Positions 47,142-52,091 of a DNA stretch of 53,645 nt are shown here, one piece after another. The stretch is from a virus. The first letter of the stretch is position 1, and every line of letters begins with the position of its first letter. The notes beneath the pieces were generated by a model that was not told the origin of the DNA, did no database searches, and worked only from the letters and a program-made list of their open reading frames with translations. Location of the stretch: IMG/VR virus record IMGVR_UViG_3300030419_006157, positions 1 through 53,645 of that record. One strand, written 5' to 3'. The translations under genes and the position numbers were made by a program.

Positions 47142-47342
47142 ATGAGATTCACATTTAAAAACTTCATGAGTGATGTTGACACCCACGTTCAAATCCGTTG
47201 TGGTTTAGGCATCGATGACTTGCCCGACGTTAACTTTCACGATTTTTGGTGGAAGGGAATTGACGAGGCAGATTGGCAACATATGGTTGAGGCAGCAGCA
47301 GACGAGGCCTTGAATAGTGCAGGATTTGAAGGAGTGATTTGA
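47142..47342 (+). CDS. Small conserved phage protein with LPD...FxDF motif
   Basis: This 66-residue protein has GLGIDDLPDVNFHDFWWKG and a helical end (AAADEALNSAGF). The LPD-x-x-F-x-D pattern recalls small acidic proteins widespread in phages and plasmids whose function is unknown. Promoter and ATG are nearly adjacent. Confidence 0.7.
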   Translation: MRFTFKNFMSDVDTHVQIRCGLGIDDLPDVNFHDFWWKGIDEADWQHMVEAAADEALNSAGFEGVI

Positions 47343-47376
47343 AAATTCGACCCTGAATAACTTACAAAAATAATCC

Positions 47377-47405
47377 TTGCATTACGAAAAAAATTAGTAT
47401 ATGGT
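47377..47405 (+). promoter_or_regulatory. Early promoter TTGCAT-17-TATGGT
   Basis: Shares TTATATCGTTATGAGC with the promoter of 44601-44873. ATG 47415 lies 9 nt after the -10 box. Confidence 0.7.
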
Positions 47406-47414
47406 TATATCGTT

Positions 47415-47600
47415 ATGAGCGAACAATATAAAACTAGAGCAGAGCGCGAACTCGTTTCGTGGAAACTATGGGCCGTCAATATGGGAATGTTGCGCGAGAT
47501 ACACAAGGAGATCGAAGAAAAAAATTCGACCCTGAAAGAAGATCCCGTAGTGTATACGGCAAATTCAAAATATCAAAATGAGTATTCGATCATTGTATGA
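47415..47600 (+). CDS. Small protein, unknown function
   Basis: This 61-residue protein begins MSEQYKTRAERELVSWKLW, is helical and contains a GACCCT motif translated in a second frame as STL (in EKNSTLKED). Its stop overlaps the ATG of microprotein D (ATGA). Confidence 0.65.
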   Translation: MSEQYKTRAERELVSWKLWAVNMGMLREIHKEIEEKNSTLKEDPVVYTANSKYQNEYSIIV

Positions 47601-47665
47601 TGGAGGTTTTTGTGATCGCCCTAGTCATCTATATAGTGGACAGATATTCGACCCTGAATGAGTAA
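47597..47665 (+). CDS. 22-residue membrane microprotein D
   Basis: ATG 47597 (or the adjacent ATG 47600) to TAA 47665 encodes up to 22 residues, beginning MMEVFVIALVIYIVDRYS. It is the closest relative of microprotein B at 43650. The last residues (STLNE) are encoded by a GACCCT motif. Coupled by ATGA to the gene before it. Confidence 0.65.
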   Translation: MMEVFVIALVIYIVDRYSTLNE

Positions 47666-47700
47666 ATGATTTTTGGTTAGGGTTGTTTGTTGCGTAATAA

Positions 47701-47726
47701 AGGGAGGCCTTCGGGCCTCTCTTTTT
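47701..47726 (+). terminator. Intrinsic terminator with TTCG loop
   Basis: AGGGAGGCC-TTCG-GGCCTCTCT followed by TTTTT. Confidence 0.85.
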
Positions 47727-47871
47727 CGCGTCATTTTTTGACCCTAAAAGCTACGCTTTTGACCCTGAATGAGTGTTTATTTGAATAATATACCATAAAA
47801 TGGGCATTCTGTCAATGTTTTTTTATTACCAAAATAAATTTGATTGTGAATAACAATAACGAAAAAAAAGC

Positions 47872-47899
47872 TTGCATAAATTTTTATATCTGTTATTCT
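47872..47899 (+). promoter_or_regulatory. Early promoter TTGCAT-16-TATTCT
   Basis: Preceded by a DnaA-box-like element (47845). ATG 47910 lies 10 nt after the -10 box. Confidence 0.65.
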
Positions 47900-47909
47900 C
47901 TTTTCTGTT

Positions 47910-48614
47910 ATGGGAAACGCAAAACTAAAATTCGGAAAGCCAAATTCAAAGCTTAAAAAACTACAGGCAAAACGCGGTGTGAAATTGATCACCTTTACCT
48001 TGCCAAGCGGCCACACTTGCCCCGGTGCAAAGGATTGCCTTGCAAAGGCGGACAAGGTCACCGGAAAAGTTAAAGACGGAAAGCAAACAGAATTTCGCTG
48101 TTTTATGGCTTCACTTGAAGCGGTTTTTCCGTCACTGCGTGAATCCGTTTGGCACAATTTGACCCTGATTAAAAACGCGCTCAAAAATAGCGTTGAAGCT
48201 TGCGCGGATCTCATTTGCGAAAGCTTGCCGAAAAAGTTTGATATCGTGCGCGTCCACGTTGGCGGCGATTACTTTTCCCGCAACTATTTTTTGGCGTGGT
48301 GTGAAGTTGCCAAGCGCAACCCTGAAAAGATTTTTTACTCTTACACTAAAAGCTTAAAAATTATTTCTGGAATTGATAAACCTAAAAATCTAGTATTGAC
48401 TGCGTCCCGTGGTGGCAAGTTTGACGATATGATCAAAAAGCTTTCACTTAAAGAAGCAAAGGTTGTCTTCAGTAAAGAAGAGGCGCAATTGCAAAAGCTT
48501 GAAATTGACACCGACGACGAAAAGGCCGCATACGGCAAGAAAGACTTTGCCCTTTTAATTCACGGTGTGCAGCCAGCAGGAAGCAAAGCGGCGGCGGCAG
48601 TGAATGCATTATAA
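47910..48614 (+). CDS. gp88-like conserved protein
   Basis: In this 234-residue protein, TFTLPSGHTCPGAKDCLAKAD, EFRCFMASLEAVFPSLRESVW, VRVHVGGDYFS, FYSYTKSL and VLTASRGGKFDD match the mycobacteriophage gene product 88-like family found in phages and plasmids. Two Cys in the TCPGAKDC motif and a later Cys may bind metal. Function is not established. A GACCCT motif at 48161 is translated as NLTL. Start ATG 47910 is 10 nt after the promoter -10 box. Confidence 0.7.
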   Translation: MGNAKLKFGKPNSKLKKLQAKRGVKLITFTLPSGHTCPGAKDCLAKADKVTGKVKDGKQTEFRCFMASLEAVFPSLRESVWHNLTLIKNALKNSVEACADLICESLPKKFDIVRVHVGGDYFSRNYFLAWCEVAKRNPEKIFYSYTKSLKIISGIDKPKNLVLTASRGGKFDDMIKKLSLKEAKVVFSKEEAQLQKLEIDTDDEKAAYGKKDFALLIHGVQPAGSKAAAAVNAL

Positions 48615-48636
48615 TAGTGCGCCCATAACATAACAA

Positions 48637-48678
48637 GGGCGGTGCAGGATCCACTCGTGACCTGTGCCGCCCATTTTT
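48637..48678 (+). terminator. Intrinsic terminator
   Basis: Twelve-bp stem GGGCGGTGCAGG/CCTGTGCCGCCC with 14-nt loop, then TTTTT. Confidence 0.85.
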
Positions 48679-48831
48679 CGACCCTGAATAGGTCTTCGAC
48701 CCTAGATAGATTTGACCCTGAAAGAGTGTTTATTTGTCTAGTAGTGAATAAGCTGGCGGTTTTTTGACCCTGAAAGGACTCCTTATTTGTTTGGTTGTGA
48801 ATAAGCTGGCAATAAATAACGAAAAAAAAGC

Positions 48832-48860
48832 TTGTAATCAAATCGTTTTTACTGTTTAAT
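48832..48860 (+). promoter_or_regulatory. Early promoter TTGTAA-17-TTTAAT
   Basis: DnaA-box-like elements upstream (48743 partial, 48796 exact, both followed by GCTGGC). ATG 48867 lies 6 nt after the -10 box. Confidence 0.7.
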
Positions 48861-48866
48861 AAAACC

Positions 48867-49100
48867 ATGCAAACGCAAGAGTGGACAATCATCGGACGCA
48901 CATACAAATTTGGTCATCTCAACTACGAGGTTGGATGCGGTGGAACGGAAACCCCCTATTGCTGGAATGGCAAGTATTACCTCATGGTCTGGAACAAGGC
49001 CGAAAAAAAGCATGAGCATTATTGTTTCGAGGATGATCTCTTTTATCAGTCAGTTGGTTATAGCGATGATGATTGGCAAGGGTGCAGTCACTTCGATTGA
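48867..49100 (+). CDS. Unknown phage protein, 77 residues
   Basis: This aromatic-rich protein (MQTQEWTIIGRTYKFGHLNY; YCWNGKYYLMVWNKAEKKHEHYCF) begins 6 nt after a -10 box. Probably a small beta-rich fold. Not recognised. Confidence 0.7.
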   Translation: MQTQEWTIIGRTYKFGHLNYEVGCGGTETPYCWNGKYYLMVWNKAEKKHEHYCFEDDLFYQSVGYSDDDWQGCSHFD

Positions 49101-49148
49101 ATTCGACCCTGAAAGAAAGCTTTGTGAATAACTCTCTGAAGTTTTTTC

Positions 49149-49177
49149 TTGTAATGAAAACGAATCTATGATTTAAT
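49149..49177 (+). promoter_or_regulatory. Early promoter TTGTAA-17-TTTAAT
   Basis: ATGATG at 49184 starts 6 nt after the -10 box. DnaA-box-like element at 49123. Confidence 0.7.
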
Positions 49178-49183
49178 AAAAAC

Positions 49184-49372
49184 ATGATGAGCAACACGAA
49201 TACAAACAATCCCGAAAATAACCCTAACAGTCACAACGACCCACAGAGTGAACTGCGCGACCTAATCCAAGTCCAACCAGAGGAAGCGTGGGAACTCTGG
49301 GGAACCAATTCTTCCGGTGTCGAAGAATGGGATGCCCAAGTTTGGCAAGACATTAACTTCATGGGAGAATAA
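49184..49372 (+). CDS. Small Asn-rich acidic protein, unknown function
   Basis: This 62-residue protein has an N-terminal half that is Asn/Pro/Ser-rich and likely flexible. The rest (DLIQVQPEEAWELWG...) is acidic with several Trp residues. Its TAA overlaps the next ATG (TAATG). Confidence 0.65.
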   Translation: MMSNTNTNNPENNPNSHNDPQSELRDLIQVQPEEAWELWGTNSSGVEEWDAQVWQDINFMGE

Positions 49373-49545
49373 TGAAAAACAACTTTTTCTATACTAAAAA
49401 AGGGGCGAATCTCTGGGCCAAATCACAAAGGCTAAAGGGAGCAAAGGCAAAAGTAATCAAATTGTCCGAGCCGAGTTATGTCGGTGGCTTCAATTACGAG
49501 GTGCAAGTAACTGGAGAGCCGTCTATATTCGACCCTGAAAAATAA
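49372..49545 (+). CDS. Small basic protein, unknown function (57 residues)
   Basis: ATG 49372 within the TAATG overlap opens a 57-residue frame (MKNNFFYTKKGANLWAKSQR ...) rich in Lys and aromatic residues. The C-terminal FDPEK is encoded by a GACCCT motif directly before the stop. The tight coupling and sensible composition make it likely real. Not recognised. Confidence 0.6.
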   Translation: MKNNFFYTKKGANLWAKSQRLKGAKAKVIKLSEPSYVGGFNYEVQVTGEPSIFDPEK

Positions 49546-49557
49546 TAAAGTTTTTTC

Positions 49558-49585
49558 TTGTAATAAAAATAAAATCCTGTACTAT
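49558..49585 (+). promoter_or_regulatory. Early promoter TTGTAA-16-TACTAT
   Basis: ATG 49593 starts 7 nt after the -10 box. This gap lacks a terminator and DnaA-box element, having only a GACCCT motif at the end of the previous gene. Confidence 0.7.
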
Positions 49586-49592
49586 AAGAACC

Positions 49593-49961
49593 ATGAGCTA
49601 CGAATACGAACTTGAATACCTCTTTGAGGAAGTTGAAAAGAATGGCAAACTGTATAGCGTTGAAGCCACCATCGGGTATGACGCCGAAATGGTTGACAAC
49701 GGAATCGGCCCCTATGAGTTTTGGGGTGCGCGGGGAACCGATGTTCTGATGGAGGTCGAAATTGGCAACAGCGGCATCATCAGCATCGACAAAATCGAAG
49801 ATGAGGACTGCAATGAAATTGACCCTGAAACCATCTCAATCTCAGACATTGAGGATTGGTTGAAGCCCTTTTACCAGAAGGGATACCGCGACAGGTGGAA
49901 CCCTGCGCGGTGGTACGATGAGGCCATTGAGAATGATGCTCAGAAAAATTTTGAAGAGTAG
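49593..49961 (+). CDS. Unknown acidic phage protein, 122 residues
   Basis: It begins MSYEYELEYLFEEVEKNGKL and continues with YEFWGARGTDVLMEVEIG, then a helix ISDIEDWLKPFYQKGY. Highly acidic. A GACCCT motif encodes IDPE inside the gene. The last gene of the plus-strand block. Not recognised. Confidence 0.7.
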   Translation: MSYEYELEYLFEEVEKNGKLYSVEATIGYDAEMVDNGIGPYEFWGARGTDVLMEVEIGNSGIISIDKIEDEDCNEIDPETISISDIEDWLKPFYQKGYRDRWNPARWYDEAIENDAQKNFEE

Positions 49962-49984
49962 GCTGCTCTCATAACAACTAAAGG

Positions 49985-50011
49985 CGGAAAGGGAAACCTT
50001 TCCGTTTTTTT
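49985..50011 (+). terminator. Intrinsic terminator with GAAA loop
   Basis: CGGAAAGG-GAAA-CCTTTCCG and seven Ts, closing the plus-strand block. Confidence 0.95.
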
Positions 50012-50221
50012 ATTGTTAAAATTTGACCCTGAATTTCTTAAAATCAGCGAATTTCTCATCGGAGAAAACACCCCTTTTCACGAAATTTTTTCGACCCTAA
50101 ATTGACCCTAGATAGTTATTGACCCTGAAAAATAACACTTATTTGTTTAGCCCTGAAAAAGCCGACCGATTTATTTGACCCTAATTAAATCAGTTTATTT
50201 GAGCTAATTGACCCTAAAATA
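50012..50221 (+). other. Gene-free repeat tail between convergent units
   Basis: It holds six GACCCT motifs and three TTATTTG copies but no DnaA-box-like element or promoter. The motifs are present even where no plus-strand gene follows, so they do not need a downstream plus-strand promoter. Confidence 0.75.
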
Positions 50222-50262
50222 AAACCCCCGCTCCGAGGAGGTATAGAAAGGAGCGAGGGTTT
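50222..50262 (-). terminator. Intrinsic terminator after the endolysin gene
   Basis: On the minus strand the stem AAACCCTCGCTCC/GGAGCGGGGGTTT is followed by TATTTTA, 25 nt after the endolysin stop. Confidence 0.8.
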
Positions 50263-50286
50263 GGTTGTGAGGCAGGAGAAAGGAGA

Positions 50287-50796
50287 CTACCTCAAATTAT
50301 AAAACACATGATTGCCGATAACCTTTGTGGGCTTAACAGGGATCTTATTTCCTTTCTTATCTTTTAAAAACTTCCCTGTGCGTTTGTCTATTTTGTACGC
50401 CCAAGAGGGAGGACTCTTCATCATTTTTTTACTGTAATAATGATCGGCGTTGCCAGTGAACTTTTGCACAAGGTCGAATCCGCTATCGATTGCTAAAGCA
50501 AGCGACTTGGCATAAGGGGCAGATTTGGATTCCCACAAGTGACTCAACTCTTTCTCTGTCTTGATCTTCCCGTTACCAGCATTCCAAACGCTGAACTGCC
50601 AAGGCTGGTGACACACCTGTGCGGGAGTGATCTTCTTTTCCTTTGCGCGTTCTTGAATGACACATCCCACGGCGTACATCCCACTCGCTCCTTCGCCACG
50701 GGCTTCTCCAAGAATCGTAAGTGCGATTATCCGTTGCTCTTTTTCACCACCAAAAACACTGGCGGCTAATGCAATTAGTATAGCGATGTTCTTCAT
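50287..50796 (-). CDS. Endolysin, SleB-like cell wall hydrolase with signal sequence
   Basis: This 169-residue protein has an N-terminal hydrophobic signal (residues 1-17, ending SVFGG). TILGEARGEGASGMYAVGCVIQERAK follows, with Glu31 the likely catalytic acid of the SleB/Hydrolase_2 family. CHQPWQFSVWN and ADHYY are further family motifs. The enzyme should cleave glycan strands of peptidoglycan after export. It lies 25 kb from the holin/spanin cassette and has an early-type promoter, so timing may be set by membrane release. The start is 9 nt after a -10 box. Confidence 0.85.
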   Translation of the reverse strand: MKNIAILIALAASVFGGEKEQRIIALTILGEARGEGASGMYAVGCVIQERAKEKKITPAQVCHQPWQFSVWNAGNGKIKTEKELSHLWESKSAPYAKSLALAIDSGFDLVQKFTGNADHYYSKKMMKSPPSWAYKIDKRTGKFLKDKKGNKIPVKPTKVIGNHVFYNLR

Positions 50797-50805
50797 ATTG
50801 CGTAT

Positions 50806-50834
50806 ATCCTACCAAAGCTCATCTTCATTGTCAA
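50806..50834 (-). promoter_or_regulatory. Early promoter TTGACA-17-TAGGAT
   Basis: The -35 box lies in the 3' end of the next gene upstream; ATG 50796 is 9 nt past the -10 box. Confidence 0.7.
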
Positions 50835-51015
50835 CGTTTTTTTTATTATCAAAAACCTTTTCGTCATCTAGGAAACCCTCGGTGGATAGGTATTTGAAAA
50901 TAGCCATTTGTCTTTCTTTGGTCATGCCCCCTTCGGAGCTAATTGAAATATTCTTGTTGGTTTTATCTAGTAGAACTTCTACTCCGTTTATCAATAAACA
51001 ATTTAAGGTACTCAT
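50809..51015 (-). CDS. Small protein, unknown function
   Basis: A 68-residue protein from ATG 51015 (MSTLNCLLINGVEVLLDKTN), with a helical C-terminus rich in Asp and Asn. It carries the promoter of the endolysin gene in its 3' end. Its own mRNA would begin with a stable hairpin. Confidence 0.65.
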   Translation of the reverse strand: MSTLNCLLINGVEVLLDKTNKNISISSEGGMTKERQMAIFKYLSTEGFLDDEKVFDNKKNVDNEDELW

Positions 51016-51021
51016 AAGATG

Positions 51022-51041
51022 CCCCAACCGTGAGGCTGGGG
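51022..51041 (-). promoter_or_regulatory. 5'-terminal mRNA hairpin
   Basis: CCCCAGCC-TCAC-GGTTGGGG (eight pairs, one wobble) would lie at the very 5' end of the transcript from the promoter at 51044-51071. Such hairpins can protect mRNA 5' ends from decay. There is no T-run, so it is not a terminator. Confidence 0.6.
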
Positions 51042-51043
51042 TA

Positions 51044-51071
51044 ATCGTAACCTTACTCTAGGTAAAGTCAA
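51044..51071 (-). promoter_or_regulatory. Early promoter TTGACT-16-TACGAT
   Basis: The -35 box overlaps the stop codon of the gene upstream. Unlike its neighbours it gives a leader of about 28 nt, which contains the hairpin. Confidence 0.65.
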
Positions 51072-51247
51072 GATTCAATTGGATCGCGTTTAACGATCTC
51101 GATTTGTGGGTCGTATCCATCATGATTGATAAGCATACTCCGAACATCTTCTAGTTCGCATGATGGTAGATAGAAAACCGTATCGATTTTCTCTTTATTG
51201 AGATAGACATCCCAACTCGTCATTACTTGGCTAACGTGTCTTAACAT
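51068..51247 (-). CDS. Small conserved phage protein (59 residues)
   Basis: ATG 51247 to TGA 51068. WDVYLNKEKIDTVFYLPSCE and VRSMLINHDGYDPQIEI match a pattern I know from many small marine phage proteins (VYLN..IDTVF...V...LINHDGY). Function unknown. It starts 6 nt after a -10 box. Confidence 0.75.
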   Translation of the reverse strand: MLRHVSQVMTSWDVYLNKEKIDTVFYLPSCELEDVRSMLINHDGYDPQIEIVKRDPIES

Positions 51248-51253
51248 GGCTCT

Positions 51254-51281
51254 ATTGTATCAAGGTTATTTTTATAGTCAA
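51254..51281 (-). promoter_or_regulatory. Early promoter TTGACT-16-TACAAT
   Basis: Directly follows the eight-T end of the large RNA. ATG 51247 lies 6 nt after the -10 box. Confidence 0.7.
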
Positions 51282-51282
51282 C

Positions 51283-51832
51283 AAAAAAAACAGTCTGCTC
51301 GTGCTTACTCGCCCCTAACAGGTCGCGTGTCCTGTTCGCTGCGTTAGTCCTGCCAAGGCTGTGTTTCGCCTCCGAGCAAACCTAGAGAGACACCATCGGC
51401 GGTTTCCCGTTTCCCCACCTTTCGGCTCCACTTTCTTCGTATAGTGGCATTTAAGGCTGCGCCTTTATTACAACGAGTATGTTTCTCTCCTGTTCCCTTT
51501 CGGGAAATTGCTGTCGGTGTGAGGGGCTCGAACCCTCCCCCGTCCCTATCGTGTCACCGTCTAGCTTCAATGCATCTCCACTAGGGGCTTTCAGCCACGG
51601 GCGGTATTGCGGTACTTAACGAAATTCGTCAGAGGTTATAACCGTAATACTTCCAGTCTCACCAACATAAATTGATTCCCACGGTTTTGTATGATGTAGT
51701 CTCCCTAGGGCTACGACGACTACAACCCGCGCCTGTATTAGCGCATCTTTGTCGTGGGCGTTGCAAGATCTGGGCATCTAGTGACGGAGGGCGTTAGTAC
51801 CGAACCGTTTAGGGCATCATCCCCTGCAACTG
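51283..51832 (-). ncRNA. Large structured RNA, about 550 nt (GOLLD/ROOL-like in style)
   Basis: No credible reading frame fits, but nested complementary segments do. Pairs by plus-strand position: 51760-51765/51825-51830; 51811-51814/51822-51825; 51729-51732/51741-51744; 51695-51701/51718-51724 (7 bp); 51515-51519/51555-51559 enclosing 51521-51525/51533-51537; 51493-51497/51502-51506 with GAAA loop; 51385-51390/51484-51489 closing a multi-branch; 51453-51457/51461-51465; 51428-51432/51443-51447; 51317-51322/51331-51336; 51296-51301/51373-51378. Two more GAAA loops are at 51403-51406 and 51420-51423. A sigma70 promoter precedes it and eight Ts end it. The arm at 51521-51537 looks like a tRNA T-arm (loop TTCGAGC). 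The family is not identified. Confidence 0.7.
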
Positions 51833-51837
51833 ATATT

Positions 51838-51866
51838 AACTTACTACAATTAGTTTCGTAAGTCAA
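51838..51866 (-). promoter_or_regulatory. Promoter for the large RNA, TTGACT-17-TAAGTT
   Basis: Lies in the only AT-rich linker of the 0.8-kb RNA region. Predicted start near 51831 coincides with the first outer helix (GTTGCA). Confidence 0.55.
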
Positions 51867-51896
51867 CACTTTTTTTAAATTAATGAGAGAGAGGAT

Positions 51897-52080
51897 TTCT
51901 TGTTTGCCTCCAACGTTTTCGGGGTCACAGCCAAGATAGTTCAAGTCTGTCCCTACTTCGAGCCAACCTTACAGACCCCCAAGAGATTGGTGATCTCCTA
52001 GTCCGTAACATTGCACCTTAGCTGCTATGACAACAGCTTATTCGGTCACTCTCTTAGGGTCTCCGTCGAGTCCCTAAATT
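51897..52080 (-). ncRNA. Second structured RNA block, possibly 5' part of the large RNA
   Basis: Between the stop at 52092 and the promoter-like linker are four more hairpins on the minus strand: 52054-52059/52072-52077 (TTAGGG/CCCTAA), 52020-52024/52034-52038 (AGCTG/CAGCT), 51983-51987/51993-51997 (GAGAT/ATCTC) and 51945-51950/51971-51976 (GTCTGT/ACAGAC). It may be the 3' UTR of 52092-52496, a separate RNA, or the 5' domain of one RNA of about 800 nt. No reading frame looks real. Confidence 0.5.
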
Positions 52081-52091
52081 ATTTAAAAGAA

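Larger units (their letters stand above)
43579..49131 (+). repeat. DnaA-box-like TGTG[A/G]ATAA, 15 co-oriented copies
   Basis: Starts: 43579 (TGTGGATAA, exact reverse complement of TTATCCACA), 43598, 43732, 43744, 43755, 43916, 44528, 45437, 46258, 46279, 46709, 47088, 47845, 48796 and 49123. All read TGTGNATAA on the plus strand, the reverse complement of the E. coli DnaA-box consensus TTATNCACA. Three at 43732-43763 are spaced 11-12 bp. Many are followed by CTT and lie just upstream of a -35 box. The copy at 47088 contains the stop codon of a gene. Confidence 0.9.
43462..50200 (+). repeat. Dispersed motif TTATTTG, about 17 intergenic copies
   Basis: TTATTTG (often TTATTTGGC or TTATTTGAC) recurs in nearly every intergenic gap of this block, after GACCCT motifs and before TGTGAATAA. 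Examples lie near 43462, 43494, 44463, 44500, 44508, 45367, 45422, 46245, 46653, 47769, 48730, 48783, 50141, 50171 and 50194. It could be part of an upstream promoter or DNA-unwinding element. Confidence 0.75.
43355..50215 (+). repeat. Dispersed motif TT(C)GACCCT(G)AA, 40 co-oriented copies
   Basis: GACCCT core starts: 43355, 43408, 43436, 43446, 43477, 43508, 43892, 44435, 44445, 45280, 45315, 45341, 45351, 45927, 46188, 46199, 46228, 46627, 46637, 46660, 47069, 47349, 47528, 47650, 47740, 47761, 48161, 48680, 48698, 48714, 48766, 49105, 49531, 49821, 50025, 50093, 50104, 50121, 50178, 50210. All are on the plus strand. Most lie between a terminator and the next promoter; eight are inside genes, in two reading frames (FDPE/IDPE and STL/LTL). 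The coding copies show that the DNA or RNA word, not the peptide, is kept. One minus-strand copy is at 52923-52928. Confidence 0.95.

Noticed and set aside
43347-50221. CRISPR array or CRISPR-like repeat-spacer unit
   Set aside because: Repeats are too short (7-15 bp), spacing is irregular and copies lie in genes; no cas genes nearby.
51515-51600. A complete tRNA gene
   Set aside because: Only a T-arm-like hairpin is convincing. No D-arm with GG, no anticodon arm of right spacing, and the 5-bp outer stem encloses only 45 nt.
51283-51832. tmRNA or RNase P RNA
   Set aside because: The segment AAACCGCCGATGG resembles part of bacterial RNase P RNA, and GGGACGGGGGAGGGTTCGAG resembles a tmRNA 3' end. 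However, the other conserved parts (P4 core for RNase P; paired acceptor stem and tag reading frame for tmRNA) could not be found.
51738-51944. 68-residue minus-strand frame across the RNA promoter region
   Set aside because: It runs through the promoter-like linker and into paired RNA segments, has no proper start signal and looks like random translation of structured RNA.
51261-52080. Group I intron
   Set aside because: AGACTA resembles the R element, but a matching S element and P3/P7 pairing were not found, and no split gene flanks it.
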